From: Streptomyces cadmiisoli
Lineage (GTDB): Bacteria; Actinomycetota; Actinomycetes; Streptomycetales; Streptomycetaceae
Reading direction: 5' to 3'
DNA: 64,000 nucleotides
Assembly (NCBI RefSeq): GCF_003261055.1
Contig: NZ_CP030073.1
Location: 5,270,001 to 5,334,000, forward strand
Shown: in pieces, positions 19,989 to 28,051 of the stretch
How the letters are laid out: every line of letters begins with the position of its first letter
Numbering within the stretch: the stretch's first letter is position 1
Translations under genes and position numbers: made by a program
The notes under the pieces: generated by a model
The model's database searches: none
What the model saw: the letters and a program-made list of their open reading frames with translations, nothing else
What the model was told of the DNA's origin: nothing

Positions 19989-20018
19989 CGTGTGAACCGA
20001 GTCAACACGGTTCACACG
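19989..20018. promoter_or_regulatory. Palindromic operator GTGTGAACCG-N8-CGGTTCACAC
   Basis: Arms of 11 bp (19989-19999 and 20008-20018) are perfect complements around an 8-bp spacer. The core half-sites GTGAAC (19992-19997) and GTTCAC (20010-20015) are exactly 18 bp apart. The spacer holds AGTCAA, which is TTGACT on the minus strand, a good -35 for the divergent duplicated-domain gene. The site lies about 91 nt before the methyltransferase start. The same hexamer on the same 18-bp spacing fills the linker region of that gene. Confidence 0.8.
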
Positions 20019-20108
20019 TTGTGGTGTCTGCGCGGCCGTGAATGGGTGGATCACGCGTACGTCGGTATGCTCGACGCCACACACGGGACAAGCGGAGGAG
20101 CTGGGCCG

Positions 20109-22460
20109 GTGCAGGACAACGCGACAGAGGTGACCGCCGCCGGAATCGCCCGGCTCGCCGGGGTGGGCCGGGCCGCCGTGAGCAACTGGCGCCGCCGCCA
20201 CGCCGACTTCCCCAAGCCGGTCGGAGGCACCGAGACCAGCCCCTCGTTCTCCCTCGCCGAAGTCGAGACCTGGCTGCGCCGCCAGGGGAAACTCGCCGAA
20301 GTCCCGCTGCGCGAAAGGGTCTGGCAGCAGCTCGTCGGCCACCCGGAGGGCCCGGTCGCGGCACTCGCGCACGCCGGATGCGTCCTGCTGCTCATCCATG
20401 ACCGCCCGACGGTGTGGCTGGACGTGAGTGCCGGGTCCGACGCCCGGCTGGCCGCGATGCTGCCGGCGGCGCTGGAGCAGGTGATCGTGCCGCGCTTCGG
20501 TGGCAGGCGGGTTCACGGACCCAGGACGGGCGGCGACGGCGCAGCTGTGAACAGCCCACCGGCCGTGAACGCGGGTACGGGTGTTCACGGAACGGTCGGC
20601 GAAGGCGCGGCGGACGGCGACTCCGTGAACCCCGCGTCAGCTGTGAACCCGGCGCTGACTGTGAACCCGGCGTCCCCGGCGACCCCCACATCAGCCGTGA
20701 ACCCCACTTCAGCCGCGACCTTCACTTCAGCCGTGACCCCCGCAGCGGGTGTGAACGCCTCGCCCGATGTTCACGCAGCGCCCCGCCCCGCCACCCCCGC
20801 AGGTGTGAACGCACCAGCACCTGTGAACGGCCCGCCCGCCGTTCACGTCCCCACCGGCCCCGAACTCCTCCCCTCCGCCCCCCTCCTGCGCGGCACCGCG
20901 GAACTCGCCGCCGAGCTGGGCGCCCGCCAGACCTTCGAGTTCCTGCTCGGCCGGCACCTCGACGCCAACCCCCGCCAGTACACGCTCACCCCCGCCGAGC
21001 TCGCCGACCTCATGGCCGCCCTCGCCGGCCCGGCCCGCGTCGTCCTCGACCCCGCCTGCGGCACCGGCGCCCTGCTGCGCGCCGTCGCAGCCCGCCCCGA
21101 CCAGGAGCTGTACGCCCAGGACAGCGCGCCCGAACTGGCCGCGCTCACCGCCATCCGGCTCGCGCTGCACGGCCGGGCCACCGTCCGCGGCGCCGTCGGC
21201 GACACCCTGCGCGCCGACGCCCACACCGGGCTGCGCGCCGACGCCGTCCTGTGCCACCCGCCGTTCAACGAGCGCAACTGGGGCCACGACGAACTCGCCT
21301 ACGACCCGCGCTGGGAGTACGGCTTCCCCGCGCGCACCGAGTCCGAGCTGGCCTGGGTGCAGCACGCGCTCGCCCGGCTCAAGGACGGCGGCACCGCCGT
21401 ACTGCTGATGCCGCCCGCCGCCGCCTCGCGCCGCTCCGGCCGCCGTATCCGCGCCGACCTGCTGCGCCGCGGTGCGCTGCGCGCCGTGGTCGCCCTGCCG
21501 GTGGGCGCTGCGCCCCCGTACAACATCCCGCTCCACCTCTGGGTCCTGCGCCGGCCCGAGAGGGCGCCCGCGCAGCCGGAGGTGCTGCTGGCCGACGTCG
21601 GGCAGTTCGCCACCGAGGGGCGGGGCGGGCCGGACTGGCGGGGCGTGCGCGAGGCCGTCCTCGACGTCTGGCGCGCCTTCGAACGGTCGGGCACCGCGGT
21701 GGAGCGGCCAGGGACGGCCCGTGCCGTGCCCGTCATCGAACTCCTCGACGACGACGTGGACTTCGCCCCTGCCCGCCACCTCCCGCCGCCCGCCGCGGCC
21801 GACGGGGCCGAACAGCTCAAGGAGGTCCGCGAGCGTCTCGGGGACACCCTGCGGCTGACCGCCGAACTCACCCCGCCCCCAGCGCGTACCGAGCAGCCCG
21901 CACGCTGGCCGCTCACCACCGTCGGTGAACTGGCTCGCGGCGGCGCCCTGTTGATGCGCACCGGCGGCAACGGCGGCCACGCGCGTGTGCCCGTCCTCAG
22001 CGACCACGACGTCCTCGCCGGAACGGCCCCCTCCGGGACGCTTCCCGAGAGCGACGAGGAGGCCGTGCTGACGGAAGCGGGTGACGTGGTCGTGCCGGTG
22101 CTCGGCGGCGGGGCGATGGCACGCGTGATCGACGAGGCGACGGCCGGCGCCGTACTGGGCCGCAATCTGGTGGTCGTGCGCCCCGACCCGGCGGCGCTCG
22201 ACCCGTGGTTCCTCGCCGGCTTCCTGCGCGGCACCGCCAACAACCGCCAGGCCAGCAGCTACGCCTCCACCGCCACCCGCCTCGACGTACGCCGGCTGCA
22301 ACTGCCCCGGCTGCCGCTGGACGAACAGCGGCGCTACGGGGCGCGCTTCCGCGCACTGGACGAGTTCGAGCGCGTGCTCAGGCGGACGAGCCGGCTGGGC
22401 GAACAACTCCTGCGCGGTATGTACGACGGCCTGACGGACGGCACGGTCACCCCCGACTGA
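20109..22460 (+). CDS. HTH-methyltransferase-TRD fusion (type I HsdM/HsdS-like, orphan)
   Basis: The 783-residue protein has an HTH of the AlpA/MerR kind at residues 10-55 (GIARLAGVGRAAVSNWRRRHADFPKPVG). A conserved region runs to about 135 and a low-complexity linker made of six-residue Val-Asn/Val-His units from 135 to about 250. An HsdM-like methyltransferase domain follows, with motif I LDPACGTGALL near 317 and motif IV CHPPFNERNWG near 380, where the usual N/D/S-PP-Y/F has His. The C-terminal third (WPLTTVGELARGG, then FLAGFLRGTANN and LPLDEQRRYG) resembles a target-recognition domain of HsdS. No restriction subunit lies nearby. GGAGGAG at 8 nt supports the GTG start. A regulatory DNA-binding methyltransferase-like protein is likely; activity is uncertain because of the HPPF motif. 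Confidence 0.8.
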   Translation: MQDNATEVTAAGIARLAGVGRAAVSNWRRRHADFPKPVGGTETSPSFSLAEVETWLRRQGKLAEVPLRERVWQQLVGHPEGPVAALAHAGCVLLLIHDRPTVWLDVSAGSDARLAAMLPAALEQVIVPRFGGRRVHGPRTGGDGAAVNSPPAVNAGTGVHGTVGEGAADGDSVNPASAVNPALTVNPASPATPTSAVNPTSAATFTSAVTPAAGVNASPDVHAAPRPATPAGVNAPAPVNGPPAVHVPTGPELLPSAPLLRGTAELAAELGARQTFEFLLGRHLDANPRQYTLTPAELADLMAALAGPARVVLDPACGTGALLRAVAARPDQELYAQDSAPELAALTAIRLALHGRATVRGAVGDTLRADAHTGLRADAVLCHPPFNERNWGHDELAYDPRWEYGFPARTESELAWVQHALARLKDGGTAVLLMPPAAASRRSGRRIRADLLRRGALRAVVALPVGAAPPYNIPLHLWVLRRPERAPAQPEVLLADVGQFATEGRGGPDWRGVREAVLDVWRAFERSGTAVERPGTARAVPVIELLDDDVDFAPARHLPPPAAADGAEQLKEVRERLGDTLRLTAELTPPPARTEQPARWPLTTVGELARGGALLMRTGGNGGHARVPVLSDHDVLAGTAPSGTLPESDEEAVLTEAGDVVVPVLGGGAMARVIDEATAGAVLGRNLVVVRPDPAALDPWFLAGFLRGTANNRQASSYASTATRLDVRRLQLPRLPLDEQRRYGARFRALDEFERVLRRTSRLGEQLLRGMYDGLTDGTVTPD
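20511..20846. repeat. 18-bp-period array of GTGAAC/GTTCAC hexamers inside the methyltransferase gene
   Basis: GTGAAC occurs at 20547, 20565, 20625, 20643, 20661, 20697, 20751, 20805 and 20823. GTTCAC occurs at 20511, 20583, 20769 and 20841. Successive distances are 36, 18, 18, 42, 18, 18, 36, 54, 18, 36, 18 and 18. Gaps are often filled by degraded units (GCGACC at 20679 and 20715, GTGACC at 20733). The pairs 20565/20583, 20751/20769 and 20823/20841 have the same order and spacing as the promoter operator. All four Val-His pairs use GTT; reading the gene I found no other in-frame GTT. Confidence 0.9.
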
Positions 22461-22718
22461 AGGCCCGGCTCCCCGGCCGGCCGACGACCCCGCGCACCCG
22501 CTCCCGCCGTGCCCGCACCCGGCTCAACCCCCGCTCCTCCCGCCGTGGTCACAGGGAGATCCGCCCGTGGCCTCATGAAGTGATCAGTGCGACAACGGTT
22601 CGGTACAACCCGGGACCGCTTGTCCGTGTCGGCCTATACGCTCGAACCGACAATCGCCCGGCCGGCGTCGCCCGACGCCGGCCGGCTCGTACGCCCACTT
22701 CAGGCATCAGGAGCAGCC

Positions 22719-23405
22719 ATGCATGGCCACGGCTACATGCAGCCGGTGAAGCAGCCGCCACCGACGGCCTGGCTGGTCCTCCTGCGCGTGCTGTTCGTGG
22801 CGATCTCCGTCCTCAGCCTCGGGTTCCTGACCTGGACCATGCTGCTGCGCCTGGCCATCGTCACGCGCAAGTCGCTGGACTGGGGCCTGTTCGTGGCCGT
22901 GCTGGCGGCCGACATCCTGGCGATCGTGCTGCTCGGCACCGAGCCCGGCGACGAGATCCACACCCCCAGCGGCTGGACGGGCCTGGGGCTGCTGCTGGGC
23001 ACCCTGGTGGTCGTGATCGCGTACTACCTGGCCGCGGACGTCCGCCACTTCCACCAGCTCCGTTACGGCTCCGGATACCACCCCCAGCCGACGGCGGCGT
23101 ACGGCTACCCGCAGCCGCAGCAGCCCTACACGACCGCCACCACCGTGCCGCAGTCGGCGCAGACCCCGCCCCCGCAGCCCCCGCACACCCCGCCCCCGCC
23201 CGCCCGGAGCGCCCCGCACACCCCGCCCCCGGCGTCCCCGGCCGCCACGCCGCACCCTTCGATACCGACGCCGCCGCAGCAGCGCCCCGCACCCGCGCGT
23301 ATCGACCAGGTGCGCGCCGAGCTGGACGAACTCAGCGACTACCTGCGCAAACAGAGCGGTCAGGGTGAGGTCCGGCGCGACGGCGACCACGAGGGCGGAA
23401 GGTGA
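22719..23405 (+). CDS. Membrane protein with proline-rich C-terminal tail
   Basis: The 228-residue protein has three hydrophobic helices in its first half (about residues 16-45, 55-73 and 84-103) and then a tail rich in Pro, Gln, Tyr and Thr. A charged helix at the end (IDQVRAELDELSDYLRK) could be a short coiled coil. AGGAG lies 5 nt before the ATG. Its stop overlaps the start of the kinase gene as GTGA, so the two are co-translated and may work together. The function is unknown. Confidence 0.75.
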   Translation: MHGHGYMQPVKQPPPTAWLVLLRVLFVAISVLSLGFLTWTMLLRLAIVTRKSLDWGLFVAVLAADILAIVLLGTEPGDEIHTPSGWTGLGLLLGTLVVVIAYYLAADVRHFHQLRYGSGYHPQPTAAYGYPQPQQPYTTATTVPQSAQTPPPQPPHTPPPPARSAPHTPPPASPAATPHPSIPTPPQQRPAPARIDQVRAELDELSDYLRKQSGQGEVRRDGDHEGGR

Positions 23406-24928
23406 CCGTGGCGGCAGGACGCGTCGTCGCCGGCCGCTACGAACTGGCCACGCTCATCGGTCAGGGCGGCATGGGCCAGGTCTGGACGGCCTACGACCAG
23501 CGCCTCGACCGGCGCGTGGCGGTCAAGCTGCTGCGCCCCGACAAGGTGGCCGGGCAGGAGGCCGACGAACTGCGCCGCCGCTTCGTGCGCGAGTGCCGGG
23601 TGACCGCGCAGGTCGACCATCCCGGGCTCGTCACGGTGCACGACGCGGGCAGCGCGGGCGAGGAGTTGTTCCTCGTCATGCAGTACGTGGACGGCGCCGA
23701 CCTGTCCGACCACCTCGCCGAGCACGACCCGTACCCGTGGCAGTGGGCGGTGGCGGTCGCCGCGCAGCTGTGCGCCGTGCTGAGCGCGGTGCACGCCGTG
23801 CCGATCGTCCACCGCGACCTGAAGCCGCGCAACGTCATGGTGAAGCAGGACGGCACGGTCACCGTCCTCGACCTCGGCGTCGCCTCCGTGATGGACACCG
23901 ACACGACGCGGCTCACGCACACCGGTTCGCCCATCGGCTCGCCCGCGTACATGGCGCCGGAGCAGGCGATGGGCGGCGCAGTCGGCCCGTACACCGATCT
24001 GTACGCGCTCGGTGTGCTGATGCACGAACTCCTCAGCGGTGACGTACCGTTCTCGGGCTCCACGGCGCTCGGCGTTCTGCACCGGCACCTGTACGAGCCG
24101 CCGCTTCCCGTGCGCCGGCTCCGCCCGGAGGTCCCCGACCGGCTCGAAGCGCTCGTCCTGCGCCTGCTCGCCAAGGATCCGCTGCACCGGCCGGCCTCCG
24201 CGCAGGAGGTGTACGAGGCCCTGGCGCCGCTGCTGCCGGCTCGGGGGATGCCCACCGGCGCGCCCCTGGACCCCACGCGCCCCTTCCTGCGACCCCATGC
24301 CCCGTGGCCGGACCGGGCGCGCACGCCCGCGCCCCAGCCGGCCCCGGTCACGCCGGTCGACGAGAGGCCGGACGTCGCGAGCGCCGTCGACGAGGTCAAG
24401 CGACTGCTCGGCGAGGGGCGCATCACGCAGGCCGTCGACATCCTGGGCGCGATCCTGCCAGCGGCGGCCGAGCAGCACGGCGAGCATTCACCGGTGGTGC
24501 GCACCCTGCGCAAGCAGTACGCGGCCACGCTCATGGACGACGGCCAGTACCGGCGCGCGCTGCCCGAACTGCGCCGGCTCGCCGACGAGCGCGCCGCGGA
24601 GGCGGGCCAGGCCGACCCGCAGTCGCTCCGGTTCCGCTACGAGGCCGCCCAGTGCCTGGAGCAGCTCGGCGAACCGGCGGCGGCCCTCGCGGAGTACCGG
24701 GCGCTGCTCCCGTACTACGAGAACCAGTACGTCTCCGGCGACCCGGGGCTCTCCCACGACGTGCGCCGCCGTATCGGCCACCTCCTCCTCGCCCTCGGCG
24801 ACCGGGCGGCCGCCCACGACACGCTGGTGCGGCTGCTGCACGACGTGGAGGCGCTCAACGGCCCCGGGCATCCGCTGGCGGCGGAGCTGCGCCGCACGCT
24901 GCAGTGGCTGGGGCAGGTGCGGGGCTAG
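23402..24928 (+). CDS. Ser/Thr protein kinase with TPR-like C-terminal region
   Basis: The 508-residue protein has a complete Hanks-type kinase domain (residues 1-265). It shows the glycine loop IGQGGMGQVW (19-28), Lys42 in VAVKLL, the catalytic loop HRDLKPRN near 137, DLG in place of DFG near 158 and APE in YMAPEQ near 187. A proline-rich linker leads to a helical region (about 320-500) with TPR-like patterns (YRRALPELRRLADERAAEAG, ALAEYRALLPYYENQY). No membrane helix is seen, unlike PknB-type receptors, but the gene is coupled to the upstream membrane protein. A second GTG two codons downstream (23408) is also possible. Confidence 0.92.
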   Translation: MTVAAGRVVAGRYELATLIGQGGMGQVWTAYDQRLDRRVAVKLLRPDKVAGQEADELRRRFVRECRVTAQVDHPGLVTVHDAGSAGEELFLVMQYVDGADLSDHLAEHDPYPWQWAVAVAAQLCAVLSAVHAVPIVHRDLKPRNVMVKQDGTVTVLDLGVASVMDTDTTRLTHTGSPIGSPAYMAPEQAMGGAVGPYTDLYALGVLMHELLSGDVPFSGSTALGVLHRHLYEPPLPVRRLRPEVPDRLEALVLRLLAKDPLHRPASAQEVYEALAPLLPARGMPTGAPLDPTRPFLRPHAPWPDRARTPAPQPAPVTPVDERPDVASAVDEVKRLLGEGRITQAVDILGAILPAAAEQHGEHSPVVRTLRKQYAATLMDDGQYRRALPELRRLADERAAEAGQADPQSLRFRYEAAQCLEQLGEPAAALAEYRALLPYYENQYVSGDPGLSHDVRRRIGHLLLALGDRAAAHDTLVRLLHDVEALNGPGHPLAAELRRTLQWLGQVRG

Positions 24929-25116
24929 GCCTGGGCTGGGCAAAGTCCGGCAGTCCGCGGGGCAGGACGGGGCACGTCGGACCGGCGCCGGTGTCCCGGC
25001 CGCGGGGGGCGTGACGGGGGTGTCATCGGGAGTCCGTCCGAGGGTGGCCACCCCGGAGGGGGCACACTGCGGGCGCGGCGGTGCCCGAAGTCCTGGTGAA
25101 TCGTTGGTCGAATGGG

Positions 25117-25145
25117 TTGGCCAAAGCTGGGCCGCTGCCTACCAT
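25117..25145 (+). promoter_or_regulatory. Putative vegetative promoter of the SurA-like lipoprotein gene
   Basis: TTGGCC (25117-25122) and TACCAT (25140-25145) are separated by 17 bp, close to the Streptomyces housekeeping sigma consensus. They lie about 50 nt before the TTG start. Confidence 0.5.
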
Positions 25146-25197
25146 CGATCATCGCAAGACCTTGTGCACCGCCGCACAAACTCCTCGGGAGGTCTCC

Positions 25198-25842
25198 TTG
25201 CACCGCCGTCGTCGCACCGCGCTCCTCCTGTCCGCCGCGATCGCCGCAGCGCCACTCCTGGCCGCCTGCGGAACCGACGCGCATCCCGGTGCGGCGGCCG
25301 TCGTCGGCGGTCAGCGCATCACCATGGCGCAGCTCGAGAGCAGGGTGAGCGAGGTCCGCGAGGCGCAGCGGGCCGCGGTGGACGGCGACGCGCAGTACGC
25401 GCAGGCCGTCGCCAAGACCGGCACCCTGACCCGCGACACGCTGCACGGCATGGTCCTGGACCGGGTGCTGCACCGCGCCGCGCAGGACGCCGGCGTCACC
25501 GTCAGCCGCAAGGAGGTCCGCGAGATGCGGGCCGGCCTGGAGGGGCAGGTCGGCGGCGCGGAGGCGCTGCGGACGGCCTGGTTGCAGCAGTACGGCGTGC
25601 CGCCGGAGCGGCTGGAGGAGAACCTCCGCCTCCAGCTGGAGGCCCAGAAGCTCGCCACCAGGCTCGGCACCGACACCAGCCAGCCGGCCTTCTGGAAGGC
25701 CCTGTCGCAGGCGTCCCGGAAGCTGGACATCGACCTCAACCCGCGCTACGGCAGCTGGGACGTGGACAAGAGCAGCCGCGTCGACGAGCAGGCGCCGTGG
25801 GTGCGGGACGTCACGACGCAGCAGGCGCAGCAGCCGGCGTAA
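25198..25842 (+). CDS. SurA_N-type lipoprotein (peptidyl-prolyl isomerase-like chaperone)
   Basis: The 214-residue protein begins with TTG; GGGAGGT at 7 nt supports it and leaves a proper signal peptide with the lipobox LAAC (Cys near residue 23). The mature part looks like a SurA N-terminal chaperone domain: VVGGQRITMAQLESRV, then helices with LDRVLHRAAQDAGVTVSRKEV. No parvulin isomerase domain is present. It should sit outside the membrane and help fold exported proteins. A vegetative promoter candidate precedes it. Confidence 0.8.
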   Translation: MHRRRRTALLLSAAIAAAPLLAACGTDAHPGAAAVVGGQRITMAQLESRVSEVREAQRAAVDGDAQYAQAVAKTGTLTRDTLHGMVLDRVLHRAAQDAGVTVSRKEVREMRAGLEGQVGGAEALRTAWLQQYGVPPERLEENLRLQLEAQKLATRLGTDTSQPAFWKALSQASRKLDIDLNPRYGSWDVDKSSRVDEQAPWVRDVTTQQAQQPA

Positions 25843-25963
25843 CGGTACGGCGGCGGACCCGGCGGCCGGGATCACCGCACCACGCCGTCCGATCATCCGA
25901 TGATCGGCGCCGTGCCTGTGGACAACTCGCGGGTCCGTCGGTGGCGTGGGTTACGTTCGGATC

Positions 25964-26986
25964 GTGAACGCAACCAGCTTCGAAGGCGCTCCCGACGCCG
26001 GCCGGGGCGGGGCCGCGAGCCCCGGTTCCGGCGCCGCCCCGGGCCGTGTCGTCCTGCTCACCACCAGCCACCGGGTCGCACCCGGACTGCTGTCCTGGCC
26101 CGCCTGGCAGGCCCTGCGCACCGCCGACCGCGTGCTCTGCGCGGACGGCGCGCATCCGCAGCTGCCGTATCTGCGCGAGGCCGGGATATCGGTGGACGAG
26201 GCGTCCCCGACCGCCGAGGAGCTGGTCGACGCCTGCGGCGGCGGGCACACGGTGGTGGTCGTCGCCACGGGCGAAGGGGAGCCCGCGCTGACCGACGGTC
26301 TGGCGCGCCTGGCCGGTTCCGGTCGCGTCCGGATGCCCGATCTGGAGCTGCTGCCCGCCTCCTACGACCTGCCGGGCGCCCGGCTGCTCGACCTCGTCCA
26401 GGTCATGGACCGGATCCGCGCCGAATGCCCGTGGTCGTCCCGGCAGACCCATCAGGGCCTGGCGAAGTACGGGATCGAGGAGGCGTACGAGCTGGTCGAG
26501 GCGATCGAGGACGGCGACCGGGACGAACTGCGCGAGGAGCTGGGCGACGTCCTCCTCCAGGTCGTCTTCCACGCCCGGATCGCCGAGGAGGACCCGGAGA
26601 CCCCGTTCTCCATCGACGACGTGGCGGGCACCATCGTCGCCAAGCTCGTCCACCGGCATCCGCACGTCTTCGGCGACGAGACGGCCTCCACCCCGGAGGA
26701 GGTAAAGGAGCACTGGCTGCGCACCAAGGCCCAGGAGAAGCGGCGGACGTCGGTGACGGAGGGCATCCCCCTGCACCAGCCGGGCCTGGCCCTCGCGGCG
26801 AAGCTCGCCTCCCGGGTCCGCACGGCGGGCCTGGAGGTGCCCCTGCCGGACACCGGGAGCATCGGGTACGAGCTGCTGGCGCTGGCGGTGCGCGCCGAGG
26901 CGGAGGGCGTGGACCCGGAAGCGGCCCTGCGGGCCGCGGCGCGGGTGTACCGGGACGCGATCAGAGAGACCGAGAACCCGGGATAG
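25964..26986 (+). CDS. mazG: MazG-family nucleoside triphosphate pyrophosphohydrolase
   Basis: The 340-residue protein has the MazG core in its second half: LLDLVQVMDRIRAECPWSSRQTH, then YGIEEAYELVEAIEDGD and ELREELGDVLLQVVFHARIAEE, with the EExxE and ExxD metal-binding acidic residues of the all-alpha NTP pyrophosphatase fold. The N-terminal 130 residues are a degenerate tetrapyrrole-methylase-like part, as in many actinomycete MazG proteins. The enzyme hydrolyses aberrant or signal NTPs to NMP. The GTG at 25964 is used; a GTG six codons upstream (25946) is possible, and neither has a clear Shine-Dalgarno site. A hairpin follows at 27004-27029. Confidence 0.9.
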   Translation: MNATSFEGAPDAGRGGAASPGSGAAPGRVVLLTTSHRVAPGLLSWPAWQALRTADRVLCADGAHPQLPYLREAGISVDEASPTAEELVDACGGGHTVVVVATGEGEPALTDGLARLAGSGRVRMPDLELLPASYDLPGARLLDLVQVMDRIRAECPWSSRQTHQGLAKYGIEEAYELVEAIEDGDRDELREELGDVLLQVVFHARIAEEDPETPFSIDDVAGTIVAKLVHRHPHVFGDETASTPEEVKEHWLRTKAQEKRRTSVTEGIPLHQPGLALAAKLASRVRTAGLEVPLPDTGSIGYELLALAVRAEAEGVDPEAALRAAARVYRDAIRETENPG

Positions 26987-27003
26987 CGGAGGGAATCGGA
27001 GCG

Positions 27004-27029
27004 CACCCGCGCGTCATTGCGTGCGGGTG
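27004..27029. terminator. Hairpin after mazG
   Basis: CACCCGCGCG (27004-27013) pairs with CGTGCGGGTG (27020-27029), with one G-T pair, around a 6-nt loop. Confidence 0.6.
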
Positions 27030-27363
27030 GGCGGTTCTCGACGACCGGCCCGCGTATTGCCGTTGACGGACCGGCAGAAATGTTCAATGTTCAGCAATTC
27101 GCGCCAATAGATGAGAACTGGCCAAATGATCTAGGCCCGTGTTATGTTCCTGCGGCACCGAACACCTGGTCGGACCAACCGGGTTGGGGGGTGAGCGGAC
27201 CGAGCGTACGGTCTCCGCTCCGCAAGCGGCCTGATCAACCGCGTGGGGACGGGGCCCTGTTCGGCGACGGTTCCGCGGTGAACACAATTCGGGGGGAAGA
27301 AGTCCGCGGGGGGACCTTTTCGGTTTCCACGCCAGTTCCAGGTCGCCCGTGAGGGCTTCCTCC

Positions 27364-27385
27364 CCCTTGCGCCAAAACGCAAGGG
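27364..27385 (+). promoter_or_regulatory. Hairpin that sequesters the ribosome-binding site
   Basis: CCCTTGCG (27364-27371) and CGCAAGGG (27378-27385) form a perfect 8-bp stem around CCAAAA. The right arm includes the AAGGG of the AAGGGAGA ribosome-binding site that serves the ATG at 27395. Translation should be low unless this stem opens. Confidence 0.65.
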
Positions 27386-27394
27386 AGACTTTAC

Positions 27395-27865
27395 ATGAAT
27401 CGCAGCACGCTGCGTCTGGCCGCGGTTTCGGCCGTGGCCGCCGTGACACTCGGCGCCGGAGCCGGGCTCGCCCAGGCCTCGCAGGCCGCTGAGGCCCGCC
27501 CGGCGGCCGCGCCGGCGGCCCTGTCCGCGGCCGATGCCCGCGCCCTCCTCACCAACCCGGCCGTCAAGGCCGAGCTGAAGGCCGAGGACACCCGGGCGCT
27601 GCGCGCCGTCGCCGACGGCACCGCGAGCAAGGCCCAGAGCCGCGCCGCGATCAGCGGCGCCGTCAAGGCGCTGTTCAACCTGATGAAGCGGCACGGGGGC
27701 AAGCTCTGGGACGACGCGGTCAAGGCCGCCAAGTCGGGCTGGGGCAAGTTCCGTTCGTACATGAACGGCCTGTCCTGGTACCACCCGGTGCGGATCGCCT
27801 GGGTCGCGCTCGGCGCCGAGGCCCAGTACCAGCTGTACACCTACATCCGCAGCCTGTTCGCGTAG
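27395..27865 (+). CDS. Small secreted protein of unknown function
   Basis: The 156-residue protein starts with a Sec signal peptide (cleavage likely after AQASQA near residue 31). A predicted all-helical mature part follows: ADARALLTNPAVKAELKAEDTRALRAVADG, then a Lys/Gly/Trp-rich stretch (HGGKLWDDAVKAAKSGWGKF) and an aromatic C-terminus (QYQLYTYIRSLFA). The Lys/Trp-rich helix is amphipathic and resembles membrane-active peptides, though that is only a guess. The ATG has AAGGGAGA at 6 nt, but that site lies inside a perfect hairpin. Confidence 0.75.
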   Translation: MNRSTLRLAAVSAVAAVTLGAGAGLAQASQAAEARPAAAPAALSAADARALLTNPAVKAELKAEDTRALRAVADGTASKAQSRAAISGAVKALFNLMKRHGGKLWDDAVKAAKSGWGKFRSYMNGLSWYHPVRIAWVALGAEAQYQLYTYIRSLFA

Positions 27866-27961
27866 CGGCACGGCCGCCGCGGCGGGGTCCCGGTACCAGG
27901 ACCCCGCCGCGGCGGCCGGGCGGCATGTCGTCCCCCACCGACCCCGGCACCGGTGCGGCTC

Positions 27962-28033
27962 CGTACCGGTGCTCGTACCAGCGCTCGTACCAGCGCTCGT
28001 ACCGGCTCTCGTACGGGTTCCCGTACCGGCTCT
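27962..28033. repeat. Six tandem 12-bp repeats
   Basis: Six units of the form CGTACCGGCTCT, starting at 27962, 27974, 27986, 27998, 28010 and 28022, run in tandem. The 2nd and 3rd are identical. They lie immediately upstream of the ribosome-binding site of the small membrane protein. Confidence 0.8.
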
Positions 28034-28051
28034 CGCAAGGAAAGCAGCACC

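Larger units (their letters stand above)
26987..27394 (+). promoter_or_regulatory. 408-bp structured leader/intergenic region before the small secreted protein
   Basis: A terminator of mazG lies at the left (27004-27029). The rest has no gene but several strong hairpins: GAGCGGACCG at 27192-27201 pairs with a partner just downstream, GTCC-GCGGGG-GGAC occurs near 27303-27316, and the last one (27364-27385) buries the ribosome-binding site. It reads like a regulatory leader. I looked for a second c-di-AMP riboswitch and could not fit the consensus. Confidence 0.5.

Noticed and set aside
19989-20018. Palindrome as a Rex operator
   Set aside because: Rex needs TTGTGAA-N4-TTCACAA; here the half-sites have a 12-bp gap, so the spacing is wrong.
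27131-27363. Second c-di-AMP riboswitch before the small secreted protein
   Set aside because: Some GGGG-GAA and GACC blocks recall ydaO but their order and spacing do not fit the consensus.
27962-28033. 12-bp repeats as a CRISPR array
   Set aside because: Units are short, directly adjacent, without spacers, and no cas genes are near.
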